Origin: Chionoecetes opilio
Taxonomy: Eukaryota > Arthropoda > Malacostraca > Decapoda > Majidae
DNA: 64,000 nucleotides
Assembly (NCBI GenBank): GCA_016584305.1
Contig: JACEEZ010003500.1
Span: 385,437-449,436 of the forward strand
Reading direction: 5' to 3'
The translations under genes were made by a program, and so were the position numbers. Every line of letters begins with the position of its first letter. The stretch's first letter is position 1. Positions 22,501-53,790 of the stretch are shown piece after piece. Under the pieces are notes generated by a model. That model did not search any database, was not told the DNA's origin, and was given only the letters and a program-made list of their open reading frames with translations.

Positions 22501-23063
22501 ACCAAACAACTTTCCATTTAACCATTTAGTATGCAAATACTTTTTTTTTCTTTCTGAGAGTGAGAACTGCCATGCTGATCTCACAAAATGCATTGGTTGA
22601 CTATCTCTTTTCAGATTGTCAGATTTTCTCCTATGCAGTAAAAATAATGAGTGGGCCTGTATTGTAAAATTAATTTATGATTGCATGTGTAACACCCTGA
22701 AGATGGTTGCGCTAGTCAGGCATACTGTCACAAACTTACAATGGCTATGATTACACACACATGTTCTGGCATTTAGCATTTAAGTAAACCTCCGCCAAAG
22801 CTCAAATTTATCATTTTGGGATAACAAAAGACAAGAAAGACATTCTGAAATTTTCTTATCTCAAAAGTCCATACAAACAGAACACCATCGTCACTCAGGT
22901 ACTGTCTGCCAATTGACAGATTTGAGAATACAACAAACTGTCATGTCTCTAGGATGCTGATAATCAAAATACTAATACTAACTGCATCATATTCATTCTC
23001 TTACGAATGGACAAATGAAGTAAAAAAACCATTTCTCTACAAAAGTAACAAACTGAATTATAA
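22501..23063. other. Downstream flank of LSM2
   Basis: Plain AT-rich sequence beyond the LSM2 polyadenylation signal. No further gene or repeat was recognised. Confidence 0.45.
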
Positions 23064-23069
23064 TTTATT
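23064..23069 (-). promoter_or_regulatory. LSM2 polyadenylation signal AATAAA
   Basis: On the minus strand AATAAA occurs 17 bases after the LSM2 stop codon. Such a short 3' untranslated region is plausible, but the cleavage site itself cannot be seen. Confidence 0.65.
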
Positions 23070-23085
23070 TAATGCCAAGAATTTG

Positions 23086-42645
<19,560 letters not shown>

Positions 42646-42688
42646 CTGAAAATAAAGAAATGGAAAGTTAATAAGTTAATACTCACCC

Positions 42689-42690
<2 letters not shown>

Positions 42691-42764
<74 letters not shown>

Positions 42765-42808
42765 TATATATATATATATGTTTTATATATTATATATATA
42801 TATATATG

Positions 42809-42885
<77 letters not shown>
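42691..42885. repeat. (TA)n microsatellite with interruptions
   Basis: About 195 bp of TA repeats with a few GTAT, TTTT and TATGTA interruptions, then a short TG run. It lies in the LSM2 intron 46 bp upstream of the exon at 42578-42645. Confidence 0.95.
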
Positions 42886-42894
<9 letters not shown>

Positions 42895-43074
42895 CCTGGG
42901 ACCAGAAAAATGCCCAGAAACTCCTATATAACATTTATAAATACATTTTTTGTCCTAGGAATGTGCATAGGACAAAAAAATCCTAGGCACGTTAGGAAGG
43001 TAATTTATCTCATCCTACGAATAAAAATGGCCGACCTACAGCCATGTAGACACCAGCTGAGGACTTTTCGCAAT

Positions 43075-43950
43075 TCGAGAGAACTGGAACTCGAAATGCC
43101 AGGGGTCGCTGGCAGTTTTAACTCACTTTTTTGATAATAAGTTGGTCTACTGGAAAACAAAATATGGGCTTATTCCACTGCACTTAAAACACAAAAGTAT
43201 AATATTAAGAACTATTTTCTTCTATATGTATATTGTATAGAAGCCTGATTCTGTAAAACATTGTATATAACCAAATAACCAAGGAGGTTATAGTTGAGGA
43301 GGCGAGGTAAATGTTACTCTATCATATTATGTAGTCAATAACGAATGTTTAGAAGCTATCTATACCTAGGTAGTCATATTTTCCTGTTATTATTGTGTAT
43401 CAATCAGATAGAAAGCCTGGAAGTGCAATGAGTCGACGCGTGAAGTCGTAATGTTTTGATTCAATCTTCCCGCCACAATCTCCCCCCCCACCACTCCTCG
43501 CCGTGGCGTGTCGCCTCCACAATTATAACCTACATTGTCGCAGCAACAAGCCGATTTCGGCATTCTTTATTCTTCGTTTTTCCAAGGCATTGCTTATTGT
43601 ATTTTGACAAGCGTTTTCCAGACGCAGCAGTACTGTCTTAGAAAACAGTGTGAACATCGCCCAAATTTTACATGCCACAATATACATGTAAAAAATATAT
43701 TAAGCTTTGCTACTCGAGGCGAGTAATTTGCATTAAATTGCTATTATAGAACGTTCCATCGTAATGCATGTCATCCATATAATTACCTAGTAGAACAACA
43801 GAACTATATTTTTTGGTATTCAGATGCAGTGCATCAATGTTTATCGCGAAATTAATTTATGAAAAATATTATTCACGGAGCCAAAACACAGTAGACCAAC
43901 CTTTGAGTTAAAACTGCCAGCGACCACTGGCATTTCTCGAGTTTCAGATC
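43075..43950. mobile_element. Inverted-repeat element, about 0.87 kb
   Basis: AATGCCAGGGGTCGCTGGCA then GTTTTAACTC and GTTGGTCTACTG (43097-43153) recur inverted at 43885-43945. The roughly 60-bp arms enclose about 730 bp of AT-rich sequence with no gene. Exact ends and any target duplication are unclear. Confidence 0.65.
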
Positions 43951-44736
43951 ATTGGAATTGTAGGGACATCCTCAACTAGTACATCGACAATAAACTTATA
44001 AGAAAATATTGTATGGATGGTGCAGGGTTTACATTTGTGGGATATGGTGATAGACATCATGCACAGTCCAACAGAGAGGAACCAAGCCCTGCCCGAGATG
44101 AAGGCAGCTCTGCTCAGTGACTAGGCTGCTGGAAAAATGTAGCTGTGCAGCAGCAATGATTTGATGTTGCAGCTCTCACTCAGTTTGTAACTTTGATATC
44201 TCTTTTCACAATGTTTCCTAGAGCATAAAATGCTGGGAAAAAAAGTGTTAACCCAGGAAGAAATATGCACCTTGGCTGCTTTGTTGCTTCTCCTGCCTTG
44301 TGGCTAGTCAGGTCTACACCTTCATGGAGAACAGGCTTGTTCTCCAACACTTTCTCAGGCAAGAAAAAACTCGTCCATGATCCATTTAGGTTTTCTCTTG
44401 AAAACTGTGGCATTCGCAGGAGTGGGCAGGGCGGTAGTGAAGGTACGGTGCGCTTTGCTTATGGCAAGTGGCAGTACACAGCAATACAATACACATACAC
44501 ATGTTAACAGGAAACTGTTAATAGCCTCTTATGAGCGCGATTTCCAAATTTGTCCCACATAAATCCTGGGTGATGTACAACATGAAGAATATATCCCACT
44601 GCAAATTGTCATACATTGAAACAGTAAAGAAAATATTCCCTTTTAAAACGAGAAATTACTATTAGCATCCTATTGATAACACAGAGAAACAAAGGAACTA
44701 GGCGACTTATTTCAGTGACAGTGGGGTACACACACA
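43951..44736. other. Unassigned DNA
   Basis: No gene, RNA or repeat structure was recognised. Short frames in both strands show no conserved motif. Confidence 0.4.
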
Positions 44737-45391
44737 GGGCTATATTCAAGAATGCTCGTCAAATCCCGGCCGGTGGAGATTTTCCACCGTCGTACCTCCA
44801 CTGGTCTCATCTACAAGAACTGCCCCGACTGGTGGATATTTGACAGGCGTACCAACACAAGCGAGCCCAAAGCGGCATCAGTATTTTGACTGTTTTATAC
44901 ATATCTAATACATTTTACTAGTGAAATTTATCATTTCTGACATTAAAATAATAGCTAAGTTAGTGTTCGCCACTTGTCTGAGGCGTTGGTGCAGAAAAAA
45001 TTGGCCTGAGTGATGCGTGCGAGTACATTTGAACGGCCCGCCACCACTGCTCCACACAATGGCTGCCCTCCACCCTCCCGCCGCCGCCTGGCTTCCTCAC
45101 AAGTTCACACACCTATATAAGGCCTCCTGGACCAGATTTTACCTTAATGATGACACGTGTGCATTCACAAGGTATGAATGTTACTCTCGGTTGTGTTGAA
45201 AACTCTCCTGTAATGGTCTGGGAAGAAATACGATGGAATGAGTGGAGAACGGGATGAAGGGGGGATGTGCAAGTTGTCGGGAATCAGCTGACATTACCTC
45301 CACCCCTGAGCTCGACGCGTCGCGTCGTATTTTGATTCTTGTATACCAAAAACCGACACAACGGGTGGAGAAAAATTCTTGAATATGGCCC
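44737..45391. mobile_element. MITE with GGGCTATATTCAAGAAT ends
   Basis: GGGCTATATTCAAGAAT at left and ATTCTTGAATATGGCCC at right are inverted repeats. ACA lies on both sides, a possible 3-bp target duplication. The 655-bp body has no transposase. Ends and target size recall PIF/Harbinger-type MITEs, tentatively. Confidence 0.7.
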
Positions 45392-45760
45392 ACAGTCTCC
45401 ATGACAACCAGGCCGCCATCTACCCCCCTTCCTACTGTACCGCCCCTGAACTGCCTTGACGGCCACTTGCACACTTCACTCTTCTGTTATAGTCATGTTA
45501 TTCTGAAGGGGATGCCAAGGGGGGAGCTGCAGCCCTCATGACTAGGAGCTATCACTGGTCATGGAAAGCTGGGACAGGGAACTAATGTAATGCTCCATAG
45601 AGGGAAAGAGCTCTGTACGTTAGACCAACAGAGCGATACACTGCCCTGGGCCCACAATTATCCCTTATGAATCCCGTCAGAAGAATCCTTTCACAGATGC
45701 ACTGACAGGGTAACAATCACATTTCGGGGAATAAATCTTATTTCCCATTATTATATATTG
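45392..45760. other. Unassigned DNA
   Basis: No gene or repeat was recognised in this stretch. Confidence 0.4.
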
Positions 45761-45837
45761 ACCTTGGTGAGACTCTAACTCACATTGTATATGCATAGCC
45801 TCACCACAGTCGGAGACGTTACAACTAGACCAAAGGA
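45761..45837 (-). ncRNA. tRNA-like sequence, probably a SINE head or tRNA pseudogene
   Basis: On the minus strand TCCTTTGGTCTAGTTGTAAC resembles a 5' arm and A box, and GAGTTAGAGTCTCACCAAGG a T arm with degraded B box (GTTAGAGTC instead of GTTCGAGTC). The two ends can pair (CCTT with AAGG). The middle is too long for a normal anticodon arm, so a functional tRNA is unlikely. Confidence 0.5.
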
Positions 45838-46570
45838 TACATCTGCTAGGCAAGCGTTCGTCTAGGTATTTCTAGCACTACAGTACCACCCCACCTACTA
45901 TAACTCTTGCTGCGGTAGGCTGAGTTGCTATTTGCGCCAATAAATTACCGGAATGAGAGTACACTCGACCCTCCATTTTCCGGACTATTAGGGGATTACC
46001 CTGGTCCGGGAACCGCGAACGTCTGGGAGGGGAACCATTTACGGACTTTATCTGGTACACTAGGGTCCCGCATAGAACGTGTTCGCATAGAACGAACTAC
46101 CTAAAATATTATTCCAGAATTTTCGTTAGGAATGAATGTGATCATATAGAACGATTCCGCCATCAAAGTGGGGCAAATCCGAGGAGTTCTCATATAGAGC
46201 GCCGAAATATCGTACAGAACGAAGGTTGTGTGTCCCTGGCATGGGGTGAGGTGGGGCACGGCGGCGGCGTGTTGCCACGGAGGTGGGGTGAGGGTGGCAT
46301 GAGGTGGGGAATGGCGGTAGCAACCACGCAGTTCTCGTCCATTACCAAAAAAAACATTCATGTGAAGGATATAATGTTGTGATCCTTTCACAATATCGTC
46401 AGTTATCGTAATTTATTGATGGCTTTCATTCGACGGTACACTTTCGTTGTTGTGGATTTGTTTACAAGTTATCAGCTGTAAGCGGGTGAACTCCGACCGA
46501 TGTGACGGCGGTAGCGACCGCGCAGTTCTCGTCCATTATTACCAAAAAAACATTCATGGATTTACCTAGT
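45838..46570. other. Degenerate Tigger-type ends; unassigned
   Basis: Two end-like sequences follow TA: CACTCGACCCTCCATTTTCC (about 45961) and CACTAGGGTCCCGCATAGAA (about 46061). The second has repeated CATAGAACG motifs, typical of subterminal repeats. I find no matching right ends, so boundaries are open. Confidence 0.5.
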
Positions 46571-46971
46571 TGTTTTACAGGGCCTGAGCTACACTCGTGT
46601 GGTCCCGTCTCTGTATCTACATTTATCCAATCTCTCTTTCAATTGGTGCACATTATGTGCCGATATCCCCTCCTCATTTAATCCATTCCAAACATCTACA
46701 TTGCTATGAGGGAAGCTGTACTTCTTTATGTTGTTCAGGCATCTCCCTTTTCCTAGTTGTTTTGTATGTCCTCTTGTGTATCGACCTTCTCTTTGTTTCT
46801 GAGTCAGTAGTCTCTCATTGTCTGTTTCTTCCATCTTTGTTATCAGCTTAAAAATTGTTATTAAGTCTCATCTTTCTCTTCTCTGCTCGAGTGTTGGTAA
46901 CTTTATTTCCTTCAACCTTTCTTCATAAGAAAGTTCTTCTAGCTCTGGTACCATCTTTGTTGCCATTCTCT

Positions 46972-47515
46972 CAGAGCTGGGCAGTATTTAAATACATTTG
47001 TATTTAAATACGTATTTAAATACATTTGTGTATTTAGAAATGTATTTATAAATACATTGGTTGTCATGTATTTAAATACAGTAGGTATTTAAATACTTTT
47101 ATGAGTATTTAAATACATTGTATTTAAATACTCATAATATAGAAATGTAAATACTTTTTTATCAGTTAATTTGGCCATAAACCCGCCCAATTACTTGGCA
47201 ACCCTGATGTTACAGGGAACCAGTGTTTCCACTTTAAAGTAAATTTCCTTATTTTAAGGAAATTTAGGCCTGAGAAGGAAATTTCTAAGGAAACCCAAAA
47301 TCTAAGGAAATCCTAAGGAAATACATTTTTTTCGGACATGTTAAAATGTGTGTGTATTTAAAATGTATTTACAAATGTATTTAAATACAATTGATGTATT
47401 TAGTATTTAGTATTTAAATACATTCGTAAAATGTATTTAGTATTTAAATACATTTCTCCCATGTATTTAGTATTTAGTATTTAAATACATTCAATGTATT
47501 TAGTGCCCAGCTCTG
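46972..47515. mobile_element. hAT-like MITE with 8-bp target duplication
   Basis: Ends CAGAGCTGGGCA and the inverse TGCCCAGCTCTG, flanked by the perfect 8-bp duplication CATTCTCT (46964-46971, 47516-47523). The interior repeats GTATTTAAATAC-type words many times and has no transposase. Eight-bp duplications and CAG ends define hAT elements. It interrupts LINE-D near its 3' end. Confidence 0.93.
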
Positions 47516-47609
47516 CATTCTCTGTATCCTCTCTAACTTTTTCACATGCTTCTTTTTATATGGGGACCATACAATGGCCGCACATTCCATTTTTGGTCGG
47601 ATCATAGTA

Positions 47610-47959
47610 CAGGAGAACCTCGTTTATCCGGCACCCTCGGGGGGGAGCGCATGCCGGATAACTCATTTTGCCGTTGTTTTGAGAGTTACTCTTATGGAAT
47701 CGCCCAAAATCCCTTTTTTTTTTTTTTTTTTTTTTTTTTCCCATCACAAGGAACTGGCCAAGGGCACAACAAAAATGGGTAACACAAAGCCCGCTTAGTT
47801 GCCAGTCCCTATAAAGAAGACAGTCAGAGAATAAAATAAAAAAGAGGGGTGAGCCAATTTAGTGAGGGAGGTGTCTTGTTACTCTTCTTTTGAAAAGATG
47901 TAAGTTATAGGAAAGTGGAAAACTAGAAACAGTTAGAGAGTTCCAGAGTTTATCAGTGG

Positions 47960-48009
<50 letters not shown>

Positions 48010-48079
48010 CCTGGGTCGATTAGTGCCGTTGTTTTGAGGCTGCCGTTGTTTTAAATGCCGATTAAACGAGGTTCTCCTG
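47610..48079. mobile_element. Tigger-like MITE with CAGGAGAACCTCGTTTA ends
   Basis: TA-flanked (47608-47609 and 48080-48081). CAGGAGAACCTCGTTTATCC at left and TAAACGAGGTTCTCCTG at right are inverted. The interior is largely a LINE-A 3' end with poly(T)/poly(A) runs. Inserted in LINE-D. Confidence 0.88.
47713..48008 (-). pseudogene. LINE-A 3'-end fragment nested in a MITE
   Basis: Matches the reverse of about 36850-37055 (words such as GACTGGCAACTAAGCGGGCT when reversed). Its poly(A) tail appears as poly(T) at 47717-47739. A 49-base A run at 47960-48008 borders its 5' side. Confidence 0.85.
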
Positions 48080-48450
48080 TAGTAATTATCTTTCTCATCA
48101 TATTTGTGTCCATGTAATGAAATGCCTCTAATATTCTTTAACATCCTGTATGTATCTCCAAATATCTTATTTATATGTTTTTCTGGCTGTAGGTTATTCT
48201 GCATTATCACTCCCAGGTCCTTTTCTTCCTGAACCTTTGCAATGATTTCATTTCCCATTTTATATGGCCATTTATATTTCTTTTCGCTTTTTTCCAATTT
48301 CCATCCCATGACATTTATTTACATTAAATTCCATTTCCCATCTTCTGCTCCATTCGTAGATCTTGTTCAGGTCATCTTGTAGTGTTTCACAATCTTTATA
48401 GCTTTTTTATTTCTCTTAATAGTTTTGCATCATCCGCAAATAGACTAATA

Positions 48451-48571
48451 CAGGGAGGTCCCGAAGATACGAGCAGTTAGGTTCCACCTGGCATACTCGT
48501 AAAGCGAGATCTCGTATAACGAAACACATAACTAATGGTAAAATATAGGTTTGGTTCCAGGACCCCATCAA

Positions 48572-48632
<61 letters not shown>

Positions 48633-49261
48633 CATTTTTTCAAGCTAAAATAAACTATAGCAAACACAACAAACACACAGCGTCTATATTACCCACACTG
48701 TACTACCTATTTTGTAGAAAAAGCATTCTGAAAGAGAAAATAGCACACAAAATAACATAACTGCACATTAATTAAACATAAAACATGCATAACAAGCAAA
48801 AAAGACGTTGTAATGTAGGGGACGCCAATTGATACAAGAGAAGGTAGTGTAGTGGTCCCAAGGTTGAGGCAGCACACCTGCTAATTACCCCTAAAGGTCA
48901 GGCCGCGCCATATGCTTAATTACCCTTCAGGTCAAGCCTTGCTAGGGGTGACCTGACTGCGGTCCCAAGGTTGGGGCCGCACACCTGCTAATTACCCCTA
49001 AATGTCAGGCCGAGCCATATGCTTAATTACCCTTCAGGTCATGGCTTGCTAGGGGTGACCTCACTGGGGTCAACCAAATCCCCCTTTGTCCAGCCCAGGA
49101 GTGGTAGGGCGCACATTTTGAACTAGATAATTTTACTCACCCCAGTTTGAATGTCTTATCATTGGATTTTCGATCTCGTATATTGAAAATAGACCCTAAT
49201 TTACACATCTCGTATCATCGGATTCTCGTATACCGAACGCTCGTATAACGGGATCTCCCTG
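48451..49261 (-). mobile_element. Tigger-like MITE family 1, copy E, inserted in LINE-D
   Basis: TA-flanked, reversed relative to copies A and D, with a roughly 50-base A run inside (48579-48630). It splits LINE-D just after the Phe-Ala-Asp-Asp catalytic motif. Confidence 0.92.
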
Positions 49262-49426
49262 TATAGCGGAGGTATTAATTTCCTCCATCATGTCATTGAC
49301 GAAAATCGTGAACATTATTGGTGCCAACACTGATCTTTGTGGTAGCCCACTAAATACGTTTCTCCATTCAGACTTTTCATCCTTCACTACTGTTCTCATT
49401 TCTCTTCCTCTCAGATACTTTCCATT

Positions 49427-50192
49427 CAGGGCGGAGGTGCTCGAAGGAGTTACGGGTCAATAAGTATTACCCTACGAGGTTTTTACCTCGTAGCGCCTCT
49501 ACGGTTGATGCTCAAACCGTTTTCTCCCTTGGTACAAGACCGTGAGGCTACGGGTGCTCGGGACCACCCATAACTCCCTACGAGAGTGAGATTTGAAGCA
49601 ACAAGACATCATTAAACACCAAAATACAAGTTGTATCACTATATTTTATATTTATTGTGTATTATAGAGCCATTTCATGCTTGCCTGTTTGAAATGTAAT
49701 GTGTTTATTGCATCATTGACTCCATATATATCATATTTAACATACAATACCTATACTTGTAATAGATTCATATTAGGGCAAACCTAATATATTAAATATA
49801 TATATCGGTTGACTTCTTGAATCAAAACTTATAGTTCATCATACAAGTTTGGCCGTTATAATTATGCGGTGGTGGTGGTGTCATTGTCTGACGTACACAC
49901 GCACACACACGCTGTAACAGTCTCGCTGGATTTGAAGTGTCTCTTTAAATTTATTTCTCGGGCTCCCTGACAGCTGAGAGCAACGTGATTGGCCAGATCA
50001 TGCGAGGCGCTGCTCTGTGATTGGTCAGCAGAATTTCCCCACACATCCCTAATATTCCCCACCCAGAGGCCCAGCGATCACCGTACGGGAGTGCCGTCTC
50101 TGTTCGAGCATTAACCTCGGTCTACCCTCGTACGATTATTGTAGCCATACACTCATAAGTTGTCACTTACGAGGGATTTTCGAGCATCCCTG
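49427..50192. mobile_element. CAGGG/CCCTG-ended insertion in LINE-D
   Basis: The 766-bp insert begins CAGGG and GTGCTCGAA and ends TTCGAGCATCCCTG; LINE-D coding sequence resumes on both sides. No target duplication is visible, so some host bases may be lost. The interior has CCAAT-like and E-box-like words but no gene. The hAT superfamily is possible from the CAGGG ends only. Confidence 0.65.
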
Positions 50193-50654
50193 CTCAAGGT
50201 TTTGATCACCCCTGTGATTCCGCCTATATTTTTCAGTTTCCAAAGTAGTCTCTCATGTGGAACTTTATCAAATGCCTTTTTAAGATCTAGATATACACAG
50301 TCTGCCCATCCATCTCTTTCTTGTGTTGTATCAATTACTCTTGAGTAAAAGCTTATTAAGTTGGTCACACATGATGTCGTTTTCCTAAAACCGTACTGCC
50401 GGTCTGTTATTATACCTTCATTTTCTAAGTATTTCGTCCATTGCTTCTTTATTATTTTCTCACATATCTTGCATACTGTGCTAGTTAATGACTGGTCTAT
50501 AATTCAGTGGTTCATCCTTCTTCCCATTTTTATATATTGGCACTATATCTGCTCTCTTCCACTCCTTTGGCACTTTTCCTGTTGTTAATGAGCACTTTAT
50601 TATATCATATACTGGTTTCTGGCTAAAACAATGGTAGGTTTTTGGTAGTACATA

Positions 50655-50712
50655 TAATACCATTATCATTCAATTGCACCATGGGAAATGGGGTTCAAAA
50701 GACTCAGAATGA
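50655..50712. repeat. Dispersed repeat shared with 24030-24105 (inverted)
   Basis: The words TACCATTATCATTCAATTGC and ACCATGGGAAATGGGGTTCA match the reverse of 24050-24095 with few changes. Class unknown. Confidence 0.65.
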
Positions 50713-50746
50713 AGAAATCTACATGATGATGTAGGTAAGAATCCTA

Positions 50747-51260
50747 CCGTAGATAACACTGAAGTCGCCAGGACAATGTTTCTTTTCGATTTACAGACGT
50801 CTGGTGGAGTTCATACTTACTTTTCTACATCCATGGTTTCAGGAAAGTTAGAAGGGGCTATCTGGAGAGTCTGTGTCATTTTGTGTCTTCATCTGTGTAA
50901 TATTATGGTTATAAATGAACAAATTACCGAAATATCAACCGAGTGGCGACGTTGGTAACAGCTACACTAAGGTCGCCAGCTAGTGTTTATGTCCTCCCGC
51001 CCGAAAGGTGACGAGCTGCTGTCTGTCGTCGCCCGAAGAAAAAAAATAATAGTGAAATTTGAAAGTTTATACTTGCAGATACAAAGCATAAAACAACGCT
51101 GAAACAGGGTAGATTATACAGTCATGATATAAACTACTGTGTATCATCTTCAGTTTCAGTTGCACATACAAATCAGTAGTGAATACTAGTGATGCTATAA
51201 TTTGTAATATATGGCACCTGGCGACATTTGTGCAGGTGGCGACTACAGTGTTATCTACGG
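50747..51260. mobile_element. TA-flanked MITE with CCGTAGATAACACTG ends
   Basis: CCGTAGATAACACTGAAGTC at left and the inverted GACTACAGTGTTATCTACGG at right, with TA on both sides (50745-50746, 51261-51262). It is 514 bp with no transposase; Tc/mariner-type by target. Its repeats extend into GTCGCCA. Confidence 0.88.
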
Positions 51261-51262
51261 TA

Positions 51263-51714
51263 CGACTTTTGAAAGCCCACTACCAAACTAATACCAAAAT
51301 AAATGTTATATTTTTGGTTTTCGCAAATGAATAACTTCTGCCTACTACTATTACCGCCAACTCCTGCGGAATATTAACCAACAAGATAAGGCAGGGTCAC
51401 TAAAACATTTGTTAAAGGGGTCACTAAAACAATTTGTTACATTGCCCAGGATCTCAAGAAGGAAGAAAATTTGTAGACTGCAACAGCCATATGAGGAGGA
51501 CAAAGAAAATACCATAGGAAGTGTACTATTTGACTTTGAAATTAAAGAAGAGAGAAGAAACATTAAAGAGGTAATACATAACTTTTGGAAAATAAGAAAG
51601 AAAAAGCTTCAACAGAATAATTAAAGTGATATAAGAGACTTTGATCCTATCTAGACACTTTGCAAGTACCAACTACAAGGTTATTGACTATACAAAGCGC
51701 CACCACGCCAGGAC
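51263..51714. other. Unassigned DNA with one short unidentified frame
   Basis: A 71-codon plus-strand frame (51409-51624) is Lys/Glu-rich without a recognisable domain. I do not call it a gene. Confidence 0.35.
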
Positions 51715-51793
51715 GAACCTGGTGGGCTCGAACCGCTGACCTAATGCAGGGACGCTACACACAAGCCCGCAGCTCTACCAACCGAGCCACCCT
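51715..51793 (-). ncRNA. tRNA-like sequence, probably a SINE head
   Basis: On the minus strand GGTGGCTCGGTTGGTAGAGC matches a D arm and A box and GCGGTTCGAGCCC a T arm and exact B box. The middle is longer than a normal anticodon arm plus variable loop, so it is more likely a tRNA-derived SINE head or pseudogene than a working tRNA gene. Confidence 0.6.
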
Positions 51794-51916
51794 GACGGGT
51801 GTAATTAAAGTGAAGTGAAGTGCAAAGGTGATCAATAACAAAGGAACGAAAGTATAGTCCTGAAGAAATTGATAGGGAAAAGACAAATAAAAAAAAATAA
51901 AAAAAAAAGACTATTA

Positions 51917-52238
51917 TTCCAGATGAACACCGAATTCACTTTAGTTGACTAAATAATTATTTTCTGGCGAGTTTTTATGTGTTTTGAATTAATCTGCTAA
52001 CCGTTTCTGTTGCAATTTTTTTTTTTTTTTTTAGTTAGGTAAAGGTTAGGTTAGGTTAGGTAAAGGTTAGGTTAGGTAGATATAGGTTCAGTTAGGTTCA
52101 ATCTGGTTTTTTGTCATTTATGTTGAAAAAAAATTGTGATTTGCGACAGAAACGGTTAACAGATTGATTCAAAACACATTAAAACTTACCAGAAAAAATT
52201 GTTTTATCCACCACAGGAAGTTCGGTGTTCATCTGGAA
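51917..52238. mobile_element. Foldback MITE carrying TTAGG repeats (copy 1)
   Basis: Arms of about 98 bp (51917-52014 and 52141-52238) are inverted repeats starting TTCCAGATGAACACCGAA and sharing AACCGTTTCTGT. Between them lie a poly(T) run and a TTAGG/TTAGGTAAAGG array. There is no coding sequence. A second copy starts at 53412. Confidence 0.88.
52034..52078 (+). repeat. TTAGG telomere-like array inside a MITE
   Basis: TTAGGTAAAGG followed by repeated TTAGG units, with the same arrangement as in copy 2 at 53553-53599. Confidence 0.85.
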
Positions 52239-53411
52239 ATTTACAGAGAAACAAACCAGCAACAAAGAAAAGTGAAAAACTCGTCAGGGGGGCCGGAGCA
52301 AAGGCAACCCCACGAAACCACATCAGATCGGATCGGAAAACAAATATTAACCCTCTGTAGAAATTTATGCTACAAACACATATTTAATGTGAGGTCTTAC
52401 CTAATCAATACCCATGTTCTATCTCATCCCGACACATTATCCTAGTTAATCAACTAACTAGGATACTTATCGGTGGATAGTGGGCTGAATCGTTGTAGGC
52501 TTTTATCAACACTGCCTGTTCCTGTGATCCGATGTGGTCGCCGCGTGATCAGACCGCCCGTGAAGGACTGAAGCGGAGGGCTGGAGACTAGTGTTTCGAT
52601 ATGGGCGTCAGAAGGGTTTTCATAACCCAGTTATCCATGACGCGGCGGATTGTTATATGTGTCGCTAAGACAAGTCCCATTGGTTTTATCACTTATATGT
52701 ACAATATTAACGTATGTACAAATCTCTTCATTATACAAGCACGTATATTAGTAAGAGATGTTACTAAAGCGAAGGTCTGGAGTGAACTGATCTCTCCGTG
52801 GGCGGCAGCGATCGCCGCACCTTACCTATGCCACGTGTATAATTACAGGTGGCCTAGAATTTAATGGGCGGCAGCCAATGAAGCTGCTACAACTAAGGTG
52901 CTAGTTATTTAAGTTGCAAATGCTTAATATTACTGGGAATGTTCAATTATTCTATCCCAGTATTTATCATTTACTTAAATTACCTTAATTATACCCATTA
53001 CCATTATAATTATATATACATCCCTATACGTGCTATAACTGGGGGGGGCGCAGCCCCCCAGTTATGTCAAGTTACATAACCAACGTCCATGTTTTGTATT
53101 AAACTTCAGTTTTACCGTTGTAGTTAAAGATTTAACTAGAGATTTTTCCCGGAATAGAAATAATTCCCGTAGACTTTATCGGTTATATATTTTTATGAAT
53201 TTTCGACCTTATGTCATCCCATTGTGTGTTTACCAGATATATTTTACGTCATCCACATAATATACTATCAGTATAAAACTAGTTGCCATTTTCCCCGCCC
53301 AAAACCCGCGTTCCCGACGGGTCCCCAGCTTTGTTATGGAGGGGCGGGGATAGCTGCAAAATGAGACATTTTCGACGATATTTAATATGACCATTATTCT
53401 TAACGGTATTA
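52239..53411. other. Unassigned DNA with a strong hairpin at 53035-53065
   Basis: The only clear structure is ATAACTGGGGGG pairing with CCCCCCAGTTAT around a 7-base loop. No gene or named repeat is recognised elsewhere in the stretch. Confidence 0.5.
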
Positions 53412-53599
53412 TTCCAGATGAGCACCGAACTTCCTTTGGTGGACGAAACAATTTTTTTCTGGTGAGTTTTGATGTGTTTTGAATGAATATGTTAACCGTT
53501 TCTGTGGCAAATAACTTTTTTTTTATTCTTTTTATTATTATTATTTTCTTTAGTTAGGTAAAGGTTAGGTTAGGTTAGGTTAGGATAGGTTAGGTTAGA
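53412..53599. mobile_element. TTAGG-bearing foldback MITE, left half (copy 2)
   Basis: Left arm TTCCAGATGAGCACCGAA through GTTAACCGTTTCTGTGGCAA, then T/ATT-rich sequence and a TTAGG array (53553-53599). The right arm is missing; a different dispersed repeat follows at once. Confidence 0.82.
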
Positions 53600-53790
53600 A
53601 CATAAGAACATATGAAAATAAGGAAGCTACAAGAGTCCGTGAGGCCTACACGTGGTAGTTCCTGTTACCTAACACTACCTACATCCACCTTTCATCCCCA
53701 TCCATGAACCTATCCAGCCCCTCTTTAAAGCTCCCTAATGACTCCGCACTAACTACCTGACGGCTAGATCCAGGTAGGTAGGTAGTCCGC
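53600..53790. repeat. Dispersed repeat fragment (ACATAAGAACATATGAAAAT-type)
   Basis: The run with AACATAAGAACATATGAAAA, GGCCTACACGTGGTAGTTCC and CTTTAAAGCTCCCTAATGAC resembles a repeat I know to be common in arthropod, especially decapod, sequences. That is from memory, and its class is uncertain. No coding frame is intact. Confidence 0.5.

Larger units (their letters stand above)
46576..50669 (-). pseudogene. CR1/Jockey-group LINE (LINE-D), split by four insertions
   Basis: The minus strand encodes, in order: Lys-Glu-Trp-Lys-Arg-Ala-Asp-Ile-Val-Pro (50669-50480), Tyr-Leu-Asp-Leu-Lys-Lys-Ala-Phe-Asp-Lys-Val-Pro (50368-50195), Gly-Leu-Pro-Gln-Arg-Ser-Val-Leu (about 49370-49264), Phe-Ala-Asp-Asp-Ala-Lys (48448-48425), a thumb with Glu-Lys-Asp-Leu-Gly-Val-Ile (to about 48085), then 47607-47516 and 46963-46590. 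The C-terminus has Tyr-Thr-Arg-Gly-His and Lys-Tyr-Ser-Phe-Pro. Insertions at 46972-47515, 47610-48079, 48451-49261 and 49427-50192 separate the pieces. Conserved QGS reads QRS, and several stops occur. Confidence 0.9.

Noticed and set aside
51715..51793. Functional tRNA gene
   Set aside because: A and B boxes are good but the middle is too long for a normal cloverleaf; more likely a SINE head or pseudogene.
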